Assembly (NCBI GenBank): GCA_903935585.1 | Contig: CAIZSE010000031.1 | Coordinates: 1 to 40,205 of the forward strand | Source: an uncultured Burkholderiales bacterium | GTDB taxonomy: Bacteria > Pseudomonadota > Gammaproteobacteria > Burkholderiales > Burkholderiaceae_C | Direction: 5' to 3' | DNA: 40,205 bases | Part shown: piece after piece, positions 32,084-40,205 of the stretch | Layout of the letters: each line of letters opens with the position of its first letter | How positions within the stretch are numbered: the stretch's first letter is position 1 | Notes under the pieces: model-generated | Told to the model about the DNA's origin: nothing | Databases searched by the model: none | What the model saw: only the letters and a program-made list of their open reading frames with translations | Made by a program: the position numbers and the translations under genes

Positions 32084-33181
32084 TCAAATGATCCTGCCCT
32101 GGCGCCACCAGGCCAGTGCGCAGCCCCAACTGAGCAGCAAGATGCCCAGCAAGGCGCACAAAGCAGAGATTTCGGTCATCCGGTGTTTTTTCAGCACGAT
32201 CTTTTGGCTCAGTGCGTTGTAAATCTTGTTCAGCTCAGGGGCGTTGTTGGCGCTGAAATATTCACCCCGGGTGATGTCGGCGATCTTTTTCAAAGTCTCT
32301 TCGTCCAGTTTTACGCGCATTTGCATGCCCTGGGCTTTGAGCAATGTGCCTTGCAAGGTGCCCACGCCCACGGTGTAAACGCGAACCCCCAGGTCGGCGG
32401 CCACCTGGGCCATTTTGAGGGCATCGGGGCCGTTGTTGCTTTGGCCGTCGCTCAGCAAGACGATGGCGGCCGCTGTGTTGGCGCCTGCAGGCACTTTGGG
32501 CAATGCGACGGGTCGGTTTTTTTCCGACCCTGTTGCACCCGTGCCGGTGGTCGGGTCGCCCCCCAGAGGGGTGCCGGTGTCTGGGCGAGTCTCGCCTTCG
32601 ATCAGGCCGCGCACATCAAGCCCTGAGCCTGGCAGCATGGCATCCAGCGCAATGACCATGCCGCTGCCCAAGGCTGAGCCAGGTTGCAGGCTCAGGCTGT
32701 CGATGGCCTGAAGCATCAGGTCTCGCTGATCCGTGGGTGCTTGCACCAGCGCTGCTGCGCCCGCCATGCTGACCAGCCCCAACTTGACCTGCCCGGGTTG
32801 GCCCAGTACAAAACTTTTGGCTGCAGCTTGAGCCGCTTCAATGCGGCTGGGTTGGACATCGCTGGCCCGCATGCTGCCAGAACTGTCGATGGCCAGCATC
32901 ACCGTGTCGATGCGACTGGGCAGCAATAGGATGGCCTGAGGCCGGGCAACGGCCACCAGCAAACCCGCCAGACCGATCAGCACCAGCAACGCGGGGGCAT
33001 GTTGTGTGAAGCGCCAAATTGGCTTATCGCCGACGCGATGGGTGAAGCGCGGGATGAAATGCAAAGAACGCCTGCTGCCTTGTCGCAGCCAGGCGATGTA
33101 AAGGCCCAGGCAGACGGGCACACACACCAGCAGCCACAGCAGACGCGGCCAGACAAACTGGATCGAATGCCATTCAGGCAT
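32084..33181 (-). CDS. VWA-domain membrane protein of the MoxR-linked (BatA-like) type
   Basis: The 365-residue protein has two N-terminal hydrophobic segments (about 11-30 and 60-80), a von Willebrand factor A domain with the MIDAS motif MLAIDSSGSMRASDV (DxSxS), and a C-terminal hydrophobic segment (ALCALLGILLLSWGCALAWW). The second MIDAS strand LLSDGQSNNGPD is also clear. The topology places the VWA domain between membrane anchors, as in Bat proteins. In this family MoxR ATPases are thought to act as chaperones on VWA clients, usually in metal-cofactor or envelope processes. The start overlaps the DUF58 stop by eight bases. A Gly/Thr-rich insert (about 195-225) is a likely loop. It belongs to the protease-MoxR-DUF58-VWA cluster. 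Confidence 0.9.
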   Translation of the reverse strand: MPEWHSIQFVWPRLLWLLVCVPVCLGLYIAWLRQGSRRSLHFIPRFTHRVGDKPIWRFTQHAPALLVLIGLAGLLVAVARPQAILLLPSRIDTVMLAIDSSGSMRASDVQPSRIEAAQAAAKSFVLGQPGQVKLGLVSMAGAAALVQAPTDQRDLMLQAIDSLSLQPGSALGSGMVIALDAMLPGSGLDVRGLIEGETRPDTGTPLGGDPTTGTGATGSEKNRPVALPKVPAGANTAAAIVLLSDGQSNNGPDALKMAQVAADLGVRVYTVGVGTLQGTLLKAQGMQMRVKLDEETLKKIADITRGEYFSANNAPELNKIYNALSQKIVLKKHRMTEISALCALLGILLLSWGCALAWWRQGRII

Positions 33182-34241
33182 GCACGCTCCTGCCGCTGGC
33201 AAAGGCCTGGGCTGCCCGGTGGGCTTGGGGGCCGCCGCCGGTGTTTAACTGGCTGGCGCGTTTGCGCAGTTGCGCAAATCGCAGCAGGGCCTGGTCAAGT
33301 GCTTCGTCGGTGCGCAGTTCCAGGCAGTCCACGCCGGCATGGGCCAGGCTGTCCCGCAGGGCTGTCTCGCGTTCTTGGGCCAATGCTGCAAAGCGCTGGC
33401 GAAATCCGGTGTCGTTGCCATCTACCAGCAATTGCTCGCCAGATTCAGCGTCTTGCATCAACACCATGCCGCTGTCGGGCCATGACAATTCCAGCGGGTC
33501 GTGCAGGCGAACCGCCACCACTTCATGGCGGCGAGCCAGCATGGACAGGTTCTTTTCCCAGCCAGGTGCGCTGATGAAGTCAGACACCACAAAGACCACA
33601 GAGCGGCGGCGTACCAGTGAATGGGCTTGCGCCAGCCATTGACTCAGTAAGGTGTTCCGGGGGGCTGGCAAAGGGTTTTGTCCAGCGTTCAGCAGTTGAT
33701 GTGCCATGTGTAAAAGATGGCGGCGGCCGGAGCGTGCGGGCAAGACACTTTGGGCGTAGGCATGGCCGGTGAAGAGCATGACACCCACGCGGTTGCCGTA
33801 TTGGGTCAGCATTTTGGAAAGCACCAAAACGGTGTCGCAGGCCAGTTGCCGTTTGGTGGTGGGACCCGATCCGAAGTCGACCGAGCCAGACAGGTCGACC
33901 ACAAACCATGCGGCCACTTCGCGGTCTTCCTGGTGTTCGCGCACATACGGTGTTTGCATGCGCGCCGTCACGTTCCAGTCGATGTGGCGCACATCATCGT
34001 GGGACTGGTATTCGCGCAGATCGGCCAGCACCAGGCCGACGCCACGGAAAAGGCTGCGGTAGTCGCCTTGCAACTGACCATCGAGCCGTTTGATCACGGT
34101 CCATTCAAGCCGTTGCAGCCATTTTTTTGCCTGTGAAATGGTGTCCACCGTGCCTGAGGGGCCCGGCTTGGCCACAACGACTGGCGCCTTATCGGGCTGC
34201 GATGCCACTGGGGTTTTTGGCTTACGCAGAAAGCTGAACAT
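33174..34241 (-). CDS. DUF58 domain protein (MoxR-associated)
   Basis: The 355-residue protein contains the DUF58 core RSLFRGVGLVLADLREYQSHDDVRHIDWNVTARM, followed by a VWA-like fold (WFVVDLSGSVDFG... DxSxS at the start, VVFVVSDFISAPGW). No membrane segment is obvious, so it is likely cytosolic or membrane-associated. DUF58 proteins nearly always sit with MoxR ATPases, and here the gene overlaps moxR by 20 bases and the VWA gene by eight. The exact role of DUF58 is unknown; VWA-like folding suggests protein-protein contacts with metal-dependent adhesion. The start ATG at 34241 lies inside the moxR 3' end. Confidence 0.88.
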   Translation of the reverse strand: MFSFLRKPKTPVASQPDKAPVVVAKPGPSGTVDTISQAKKWLQRLEWTVIKRLDGQLQGDYRSLFRGVGLVLADLREYQSHDDVRHIDWNVTARMQTPYVREHQEDREVAAWFVVDLSGSVDFGSGPTTKRQLACDTVLVLSKMLTQYGNRVGVMLFTGHAYAQSVLPARSGRRHLLHMAHQLLNAGQNPLPAPRNTLLSQWLAQAHSLVRRRSVVFVVSDFISAPGWEKNLSMLARRHEVVAVRLHDPLELSWPDSGMVLMQDAESGEQLLVDGNDTGFRQRFAALAQERETALRDSLAHAGVDCLELRTDEALDQALLRFAQLRKRASQLNTGGGPQAHRAAQAFASGRSVHA

Positions 34242-35259
34242 GGCGGTCCAATGGCTTATCGGGTGCGGGCACAGCCTGCAGAATTTTCAGGATCAGCGCA
34301 TCGGCCGTCATGCCGTCCGAAAGGGCCTCATAAGAGAGCACCAATCGGTGGCGCAGCACATCGGGCACCAGGTCGATCATGTCTTGCGGCAACGCATAGG
34401 ACCGCCCGCGCAAGAAAGCCAGTGCCCTTGCGCCTTCGACCAGGCTGATGGTGGCGCGCGGGCTGGCGCCAAAGGTCAGATAAGGGGCCAGTTCGGGTAA
34501 GCCGCAGCGCACTGGGTCGCGCGTGGCGGCGACCAATTTGACAGCGTACTGCACCAAGGCGGGATCGACGTAACCCTGTCGGCATTGAGCTTGCAGCGCC
34601 ATCAGTTGTGTGGTGTCGGCCACGGCAGCGGCAGTGGCCGGTATGCCGGTGACTCTTTGCACGATCACGAACTCTTCTTCTTCTGTGGGGTAACCCACCA
34701 ACACCTTCATCATGAAGCGGTCCACTTGGGCTTCGGGCAAGGGGTAGGTGCCTTCGGTTTCAATCGGGTTTTGGGTGGCCATCACCAAAAAAGGCCGGGG
34801 CACGGCGTGGGTTTCCCCTGCGATCGTCACTTGCCGCTCCTGCATGACCTCGAGCAAGGCGCTTTGCACTTTGGCCGGTGCGCGGTTGATCTCGTCGGCC
34901 AGCAGCAAGTTGGCAAATACCGGCCCCAGCACGGTGCTGAATTCGCTGTTTTTCTGGTTGTACATGCGCGTGCCAATCAGGTCGGCAGGCAGCAGGTCGG
35001 GGGTGAACTGAATGCGTTTGAAGCTGCCGCGAACGGCCTGTGAGAGTGTGTTCACCGTCAGGGTTTTGGCCAACCCCGGCACCCCCTCGATCAGCAGGTG
35101 GCCTTGCGCCAGGATGGCCACCAAAATGCGTTCCAGAAAGGCGTCTTGCCCGACCACCACGCGCTTGACTTCGTACAGCACACGTTCCATCAGTGCTGCA
35201 TTCACCGTTGAGTTTTGGGCCGCTGGGCCCTGGTGCCATACCAAATCAGAGGGGTTCAT
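34222..35259 (-). CDS. MoxR-family AAA+ ATPase
   Basis: The 345-residue protein has Walker A GVPGLAKT and Walker B LLLADEINRAPAKVQSALLEVM, plus the sensor region FLVMATQNPIETEGTYPLPEAQVDRFMM. The C-terminal helical lid is present (GASPRATISLVEGARALAFLRGR). MoxR AAA+ proteins act as chaperones that mature or insert metal cofactors or assemble protein complexes, together with VWA proteins. Shine-Dalgarno AAAGG precedes the ATG at 35259. It is 37 bases downstream of the protease gene and overlaps DUF58, so all four genes could be one message. Confidence 0.94.
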   Translation of the reverse strand: MNPSDLVWHQGPAAQNSTVNAALMERVLYEVKRVVVGQDAFLERILVAILAQGHLLIEGVPGLAKTLTVNTLSQAVRGSFKRIQFTPDLLPADLIGTRMYNQKNSEFSTVLGPVFANLLLADEINRAPAKVQSALLEVMQERQVTIAGETHAVPRPFLVMATQNPIETEGTYPLPEAQVDRFMMKVLVGYPTEEEEFVIVQRVTGIPATAAAVADTTQLMALQAQCRQGYVDPALVQYAVKLVAATRDPVRCGLPELAPYLTFGASPRATISLVEGARALAFLRGRSYALPQDMIDLVPDVLRHRLVLSYEALSDGMTADALILKILQAVPAPDKPLDRHVQLSA

Positions 35260-35296
35260 TCACAAGGCCTTTCAATATCGGATGGTCAGGAAAAAA

Positions 35297-36247
35297 TCAA
35301 AACGGTGAGATGCCCATGCCCTGGCTTGCACTTTCAATGGTGGCAGCAAACACAATGCCGATGAAGGTGCGGGCCGAGGTGGGGTTCAGGATCGCGGTGA
35401 CGATGCCCACCACTTCGCCAGCCATGTTGATGAGGGGCCCACCCGAGTTGCCGGGGTTGGCGGCTGCATCGGCCTGGATGAGGCCACGCATCATGCTTTT
35501 GCCTTCCGCCCCGAACTGCCGGTTCAGGCCCGAGACAACACCCGCCGAGACAGATGGGCCAATGCCAAATGGAAACCCGACAGCCACCACCTCATCGCCC
35601 GGTTGCAAGCTCTGGCTGCTGCCCAGCGTGGCGGGCTGCAGGTCATCCGGCAGCCGGGTTGCCTTGATCACTGCGAGGTCGTTTTCGGGTTGTACGGCGA
35701 CCACCTGTGCATCGGATTCAAGGCCATCGGAAAAGGTCACCCGGATGCGTTTGGCGCCTTGCACGACATGCAGGTTGGTCAGGATGACGCCATCATCCGA
35801 GATGACCACGCCCGAGCCCACACCACTGTCTTGCAACGCGCCTTGCGGGTTCTTTTTGTCTTCTTCCTGGGTTCTTACGCGCACCACCGAAGGTGCGATC
35901 AATTGCGCTGCACGGGCCGCTCGCGATGGCAGGTCCTGGGTGTTCAATGTGTGCAAAACAGCCGCGTTGATGTCAGCCTGCGTCAGTGGCTTGGGCGCGT
36001 TCAAGTGGCGCGTGAGTGCCCAGGTGAACAGGGCTGTGATCAGGGCGCACAACAGCAAGGCGGACCAAAGGGGCACCCGCTGCAACAGCTTGGCGTTGCC
36101 ACGGCCTGATGCATTGGACGCTGTGGCTTGGTCTCCAGCGGCCATCGCAGAAGAGGGTGTCCCGGCACGCACAGTCGCGTGCGTGCCATGCGTGTCTTTT
36201 GCTCCGTGTGCAGTCGGTCGACTGCTGTAGAGTGCGGCGCGTTTCAT
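35297..36247 (-). CDS. Membrane-anchored HtrA-like serine protease without PDZ domain
   Basis: The 316-residue protein has a short cytoplasmic N-terminus, one transmembrane segment (about 59-77, LWSALLLCALITALFTWAL), and a trypsin-like domain with the triad His in TNLHVV, Asp in ENDLAVI, and Ser in NPGNSGGPLI. It ends shortly after the protease domain, so the PDZ domain usual in DegP/DegQ/DegS is missing. The catalytic domain would face the periplasm. The ATG at 36247 is preferred over a TTG-like extension to 36310. It leads a minus-strand cluster with MoxR, DUF58 and VWA genes and diverges from a second VWA gene over 57 bases, so it may process one of these partners; that is an inference. 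Confidence 0.88.
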   Translation of the reverse strand: MKRAALYSSRPTAHGAKDTHGTHATVRAGTPSSAMAAGDQATASNASGRGNAKLLQRVPLWSALLLCALITALFTWALTRHLNAPKPLTQADINAAVLHTLNTQDLPSRAARAAQLIAPSVVRVRTQEEDKKNPQGALQDSGVGSGVVISDDGVILTNLHVVQGAKRIRVTFSDGLESDAQVVAVQPENDLAVIKATRLPDDLQPATLGSSQSLQPGDEVVAVGFPFGIGPSVSAGVVSGLNRQFGAEGKSMMRGLIQADAAANPGNSGGPLINMAGEVVGIVTAILNPTSARTFIGIVFAATIESASQGMGISPF

Positions 36248-36304
36248 CGTTGTTGGGGCCTTCGGTGATACAGTGGCAAGTCGTCGTTTAAACAACCTCA
36301 CAAC

Positions 36305-37378
36305 ATGCACTTTATCTGGCCCGAGGTGCTTTGGCTATTGCTGCTGATACCCCTGTTGGTGGTGGGGTACATCTGGGCTTTGCGCCGCAAACGCACTGTC
36401 GCGGTGCATTACCCCAGCCTGGACTTGATCCGACCTGCCTTGGGGCCGGGGCATCGGATTCGCAGACACATCCCGCCTGCTTTGTTGCTGTGTGCTTTTT
36501 CATTGGTGCTGCTGGGCGCAGCCCGTCCCAGCGCCCGTGTCACCTTGCCTGCCGACTACCTGACCCTGGTGATGGCCATGGATGTATCACGCAGCATGCT
36601 GGCCGAAGATGTGCCGCCCAGCCGCATCGTGGCAGCACAGCAAGCTGCCAAGTCTTTTTTGCAGGAATTGCCCACCCATGTGCGTGTGGCTGTGGTGTCT
36701 TTTGCAGGCAACGCACAATTGGTGCAAGGCGTGACCGATCAGAAGGATGCCTTGCTGGCAGCCATCGACAGTTTTCAATTGCAACGCGGCACAGCCACGG
36801 GCAGTGGCTTGCTGGTGGCCCTGAACACCTTGCTTCCGGAGTCGGCGATTGATTTGGAGACGATGCTGTATGGCGCCGAATTCAAATCGGGCATTTTGAG
36901 TCCTCAGGGTGGCGCCACTGCAGGGCGCTCGCTCGACCAGCGTTCCGCACCCGAGGCATCCGAAGTGGCCAAGCCTGCACCCGTCGGGTCTTACACGGCA
37001 GGCGCGGTGATTTTGTTGTCCGATGGGCGACGCACCACCGGACCCGATCCGGTCGAGGTGGCCAAGTGGGCAGCTTCCAAAGGGGTGCGTGTGTACACCG
37101 TGGCATTCGGCACACCCAATGGCTTCATTCCTGGCCTGGAGGGTTTTTCTTTTTATGCCCGGGTGGACGAAGAGGCTTTGCAAAAAGTGGCCGAGACCAC
37201 CGGGGCCGAATTTTTCAGGGCCACCAACGCCACAGACCTGGCCTCGATTTACCAACACCTTTCATCCAAATTCACGCTGGAGAGGCGAGATACCGAAATC
37301 ACCGCCTTGCTGGCGGCAGCAGCAGCCATTTTGGTGCTGCTGGCCCTGGGGCTGTCGATGCGCTGGTACCGTCGGTGA
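36305..37378 (+). CDS. VWA-domain membrane protein, second copy
   Basis: The 357-residue protein has the same architecture as the product of 32084-33181: N-terminal segments about 7-25 and 60-78, a VWA domain with MIDAS AMDVSRSMLAEDV (DxSxS), a second strand LLSDGRRTTGPD, and a C-terminal segment (LLAAAAAILVLLALGLSM). Both share PSRIxAAQxAAKSF and the VYTVxxGT block, so they are paralogues. It is transcribed divergently from the HtrA-like gene. The pair of VWA proteins flanking one MoxR/DUF58 unit is like the BatA/BatB arrangement, but the second copy is on the opposite strand here. Expected at the inner membrane with a periplasmic VWA domain. Confidence 0.9.
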   Translation: MHFIWPEVLWLLLLIPLLVVGYIWALRRKRTVAVHYPSLDLIRPALGPGHRIRRHIPPALLLCAFSLVLLGAARPSARVTLPADYLTLVMAMDVSRSMLAEDVPPSRIVAAQQAAKSFLQELPTHVRVAVVSFAGNAQLVQGVTDQKDALLAAIDSFQLQRGTATGSGLLVALNTLLPESAIDLETMLYGAEFKSGILSPQGGATAGRSLDQRSAPEASEVAKPAPVGSYTAGAVILLSDGRRTTGPDPVEVAKWAASKGVRVYTVAFGTPNGFIPGLEGFSFYARVDEEALQKVAETTGAEFFRATNATDLASIYQHLSSKFTLERRDTEITALLAAAAAILVLLALGLSMRWYRR

Positions 37379-37432
37379 TGCTTGAATGGCCCCTTTTCTT
37401 TTGACCGAACCACCTTCAAGGCCGGAAACACC

Positions 37433-37897
37433 ATGACCGAGAGATTCGCGCAAATCACTTACGAAGCCTTGCCCGCCGAGGTGCGGCCTTTGGCCGATGA
37501 CATCCTCAAGGTCTCGAGTGCGGCATTGGGTGGCCCTTACAACGCCTTGTTGCGCAGCCCCGAGATGGCGCGCCGTGCGTTTGATTTTCTGGACTATCTG
37601 CGCTTCAAGACCTCGGTCAACAAGCGGCTGAACGAGTTTGCCATCCTGATCCAGGCGCGCATTTCCAACGCGCAGTACGAGTGGTGGGCGCACGAGCCGA
37701 TTGCCCGCAAGGCGGGCTTGTTCGATGCGGTGATGCGTGACCTGCAGCAATGCCAACGCCCTGCCAGCATGCAGGGTGACACAAGGAGACATTCATGGGC
37801 CATCGTTTCATTCGCACAGGCTTGGCGTTGTGGCTGGCCGCCATGGCATTTAACGCCTCGGCTCAGGACTTTCCCAACCGCGCCATCACCATGGTGA
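37433..37897 (+). pseudogene. Carboxymuconolactone decarboxylase-family gene, 3' half lost
   Basis: The first ~113 residues (MTERFAQITYEALPAEVRPL... YEWWAHEPIARKAGLFDAVM... RRPASMQ-like end) resemble the N-terminal half of carboxymuconolactone decarboxylase/AhpD-family proteins of about 180 residues. At about 37773 the similarity stops and the frame runs on out of phase over the ribosome-binding site and signal sequence of the next gene. The family's second helix pair is absent. This suggests a deletion that joined the 5' half of the gene to the leader of the binding-protein gene. Whether a truncated protein is made and works is unknown. An earlier TTG at 37382 is also in frame. Confidence 0.75.
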
Positions 37898-38767
37898 TGC
37901 CCTATGCAGCAGGTGGTCCGGGCGACACCATCACCCGTGTTTTTGCCGGGGCCATGCAAAAGCACCTGGGTCAGCAGATCGTGGTGGACAACAGGCGCAT
38001 CGGGATCGATTGGCACTGCCAAGGTGGCCCGCGCCAAGCCCGATGGCTACACCTTGCTGATGATCCATGTCAGCCACGCGACCAACGTGGCCATGTACAA
38101 AAGCCTGCCCTACCACCCGGTGGATGATTTTGAGCCGATTGGCCGTGCCACCAGTGGCCCGATGGTGATCGTGGCGCGCAACGAGTTTCCCGCAAAAAAC
38201 CTCGGCGAATTTGTCGCTTACGTCAAAGCGAATGCCGCCAAGGTGAGTCTGGCGCACGCGGGCGTGGGATCGGCCTCGCACCTGTGCGGGCTCATGATGA
38301 TGAACGCCTTGAACGTCAAGCTCAATGAAATTCCTTACAAAGGCACCGGCCCGGCCTTGACCGATTTGATGGGTGGCCAGGTGGACATTTTGTGTGACCA
38401 GACATCCGGCACGGTGCCATCGGTCAAGACCGGCAAGATCAAGGCCTATGCATCGGCAGGCAAGACCCGTTTGCCCCAGTTGCCTGAAGTTCCTGCCATT
38501 TCAGAGGCGGGCGTAGAGGGCTTTGACATCAACATTTCTTTTGGTCTGTATGCCCCCAAAGGCACACCCAAGCCAGTGCTCGAGCAGTTGACCTCGGCCT
38601 TGCAAAAATCAGTGACCGATGCCGAAGTGCGCCAGCGCCTGGAAGCCATGGGCATCTCGGCGGTGAGCGCTGAACTGGCGCGGCCCGAAGCTTTGCGCAC
38701 CCACCTCAAAAACGAAATCGACACCTTGGGCGGTCTTCTGGTCAAAGCGGGCGTGAAAGCCAATTGA
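37795..38767 (+). pseudogene. Bug-type (TctC) solute-binding protein gene with frameshift
   Basis: The 5' part encodes a signal peptide (MGHRFIRTGLALWLAAMAFNASAQ) and QDFPNRAITMVMPYAAGGPGDTITR...QQIVVDNR, typical of tripartite tricarboxylate transporter binding proteins. At about 37994-37998 similarity jumps to another frame, where GASGSIGTAKVARAKPDGYTLL continues to a normal end (stop at 38767). A homologue would read VVDNRPGASGSIGTAK, so a loss of about five bases (GGC-CC-GGC to GGC) between short direct repeats would explain it. The protein would be about 320 residues if repaired. No TctA/TctB membrane genes are adjacent, as is common for Bug proteins. Shine-Dalgarno AGGAGA precedes the ATG. 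Confidence 0.85.
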
Positions 38768-38827
38768 GCCAGTTGATGCGTGCCGGGGCCCTGAAGTGGC
38801 CGTCTTGCCCATGCGGGAGATGACCGC

Positions 38828-40018
38828 TTGAAAAATTGGTGGCCGTTGCTGTTGACCCTGGTGATCCAGGCCATGGTCGCCATGGCCTTGCTCACGTTGC
38901 CTGTGATGGCCCCGGTGGTGGCCGAGGCCATGCAGGTCTCACCCGCTTTGGTGGGTCTGTATGTCTCGGTGACCTATGCCGGCGCCATGGTCTCCACCTT
39001 GATGGGCGGTGCCACGGTGGCCCGTTTGGGTGCCATCCGTGTCAGCCAGTGGGGCTTGCTGTTGTGTGCTTTGGGCTTGCTCTTGTGCGCGGTGCCCTGG
39101 TTCCCTGCGATGGTGCTTGGCGCAGTACTGATCGGGCTGGGCTACGGCCCGATCACCCCGGCCAGCTCGCATCTTTTGGCACGAACCACCCCAAAGCACC
39201 AGATGTCGCTGGTTTTTTCTCTGAAACAAACGGGCGTGCCTTTGGGCAGCATGTTGGCCGGTGCGCTGGTGCCGCCTTTGTTGTTGATCGTGAACTGGCA
39301 GGCCAGTCTGGCGGCAGTGGCCTTGGTGTGCGTCTTGTGCGCCTGGTTGTCGCAAGGCTTGCGCGCCGATCTTGACAGTGACCGCCAGTCCGATGCCCCG
39401 GTGCACTGGCGCAGCCTGATCCAGCCCATTCGCCTGGTGTTGGCGCATCGGGCCTTGCTCACCATGGCTTCGTGTTCGTTCATGTTTTCCATGGTTCAAC
39501 TGTCTTTGACCACCTACCTGGTCACCTTTTTGCACGATGACTTGTCCTATGGTTTGGTGGCCGCAGGACTGGCCCTGTCGGCCACGCAAATCGGGGGCAT
39601 CGGTGGGCGCATCGCCTGGGGTTATGTCGCCGATCGCTGGATGGGGGCGCAGCGCATGTTGTTGTTGTTGGCCAGCATGATGGCCCTGGGGGCATTGGCC
39701 TCGGCATTTTTGACGGTAGACACCCCGAAAGCCCTGGTCGTTCTCATTTTGGTGGCTTTTGGCGCCTCAGCCATTGGCTGGAATGGCGTGTACCTGGCCG
39801 AGGTGGCGCGTCGCGCACCGCCGGGCACGGCCAGCCTGGCCACAGGCGGCACCTTGGCCTTCACGTTCTTGGGGGTGGTGGTGGGGCCGCCCATGTTCGG
39901 TGCGCTGTCGGGCTTGTTTGAAACTTACCGCGCCGGTTTTCTGGGCCTGATGGTCATGGCCAGCCTCAGTGGCGCAGTCTTGTTCTGGAGCCAGAGAACG
40001 GCCCGCCACGCGGCTTGA
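38828..40018 (+). CDS. Major facilitator superfamily transporter
   Basis: The 396-residue protein has about twelve hydrophobic segments. The MFS loop motif is represented by GGATVARLGAIRVSQWG (between segments 2 and 3) and its C-half copy by GRIAWGYVADRWMGAQR. The start is a TTG at 38828 with GGGAGA (38815-38820) seven bases upstream; an ATG at 38820 is in another frame and stops at once. The C-terminus is short. Neighbouring genes encode a damaged decarboxylase-like protein and a damaged binding protein, so a small-molecule uptake role is plausible, but the substrate is unknown. Confidence 0.88.
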   Translation: MKNWWPLLLTLVIQAMVAMALLTLPVMAPVVAEAMQVSPALVGLYVSVTYAGAMVSTLMGGATVARLGAIRVSQWGLLLCALGLLLCAVPWFPAMVLGAVLIGLGYGPITPASSHLLARTTPKHQMSLVFSLKQTGVPLGSMLAGALVPPLLLIVNWQASLAAVALVCVLCAWLSQGLRADLDSDRQSDAPVHWRSLIQPIRLVLAHRALLTMASCSFMFSMVQLSLTTYLVTFLHDDLSYGLVAAGLALSATQIGGIGGRIAWGYVADRWMGAQRMLLLLASMMALGALASAFLTVDTPKALVVLILVAFGASAIGWNGVYLAEVARRAPPGTASLATGGTLAFTFLGVVVGPPMFGALSGLFETYRAGFLGLMVMASLSGAVLFWSQRTARHAA

Positions 40019-40069
40019 GGCCATGACCTGCGTGCAGGTGCTGTTGCCACCAGGGCCGCCATTTCTTAT

Positions 40070-40205
40070 AGATTCGGCCCGTTGAAGTCTTGAATTTCTG
40101 GTTATTGCCCCCATGTTTAGATCATGGAAAAAGAAGACGCGAGATACCAAACACTGGAGCAACTGCACGAGCGGCGCAAGCAAGTCGTGAGGTTGCACAA
40201 GAAGG
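40070..40205 (+). mobile_element. Probable left end of an IS630-type insertion sequence
   Basis: Downstream of the MFS gene a TATA at 40067-40070 is followed by sequence leading, after about 50 bases, into a transposase-like start. IS630 elements insert at TA. No right end is in the window, so the terminal repeat cannot be verified; boundaries are approximate. Confidence 0.4.
40124..40205 (+). CDS. Start of an IS630-family-like transposase, cut by window edge
   Basis: ATG at 40124 opens a frame of 27 codons (MEKEDARYQTLEQLHERRKQ then VVRLHKK) that runs off the window. The basic, helical start with LHERRKQVVRLHKKG-like sequence is what I recall from the helix-turn-helix N-terminus of IS630-type transposases. 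Only 27 residues are available, so the assignment is tentative; the frame itself is well defined. An overlapping ATG at 40113 is in another frame and stops soon. No strong Shine-Dalgarno sequence is visible. Confidence 0.45.
   Translation, partial: MEKEDARYQTLEQLHERRKQVVRLHKK

Overview
The window is a dense stretch of chromosome from a betaproteobacterium, most likely Burkholderiales, family Comamonadaceae (Limnohabitans/Rhodoferax-like). I base this on protein content (RodA, TldD, Mpl, AccB-AccC-PrmA-DUF3426, a lysine/alanine-rich H1-like protein, an orphan Bug-type binding protein), moderate-to-high GC and short intergenic gaps. The taxon is an inference. No rRNA, tRNA or CRISPR was seen.

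Layout. 1-5266 (+): 3' end of an RNase II-family exonuclease, a TonB-like protein, mtgA, ruvC, rodA and a 3-hydroxyisobutyrate-dehydrogenase-like reductase, several with overlapping stop/start codons. 5334-8202: tldD, then a DAHP synthase gene preceded by an apparent Phe/Tyr leader-peptide attenuator and followed by a bidirectional terminator. 8214-9581 (-): mpl. 9644-14534 (+): an unrecognised protein with a nucleotidyltransferase-like motif, a TlpA-like thioredoxin, accB-accC, prmA and a DUF3426 zinc-ribbon protein. 14583-19680 (-): the H1-like gene with 63-bp repeats, nrdB, nrdA, and a promoter carrying two NrdR boxes. 19967-21598 (-): ampD, a PP0621-like protein and a CcsA/YpjD-like membrane protein, divergent from ffh (21676-23061, +).

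The most distinctive part is 23071-26902. A minus-strand operon encodes a single-component-type Rieske oxygenase, a glutamine-synthetase-family ligase and an adrenodoxin-type [2Fe-2S] ferredoxin. It diverges from a gamma-glutamylcyclotransferase-like gene across a 195-bp region rich in inverted repeats. Together these suggest a pathway that caps an amine with gamma-glutamate, oxidises it and releases the glutamyl group. No single gene proves this; the gene set suggests it.

The rest: miaB (-), DUF2889 (-), an acyl-CoA ligase (+), a GNAT acetyltransferase (+), then a minus-strand cluster (36247 to 31323) of PDZ-less HtrA-like protease, MoxR ATPase, DUF58, VWA protein and a methyltransferase-like protein, with a second VWA gene divergent from the protease. 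The right end looks degraded: a carboxymuconolactone-decarboxylase gene has lost its 3' half, the next Bug-type binding-protein gene is frameshifted, an intact MFS transporter follows, and the window ends inside what looks like an IS630-type transposase.

A recurring signal is a -10-like hexamer placed 6-8 bases before the chosen start codon, with no Shine-Dalgarno sequence, at nine genes. This fits frequent leaderless transcription.
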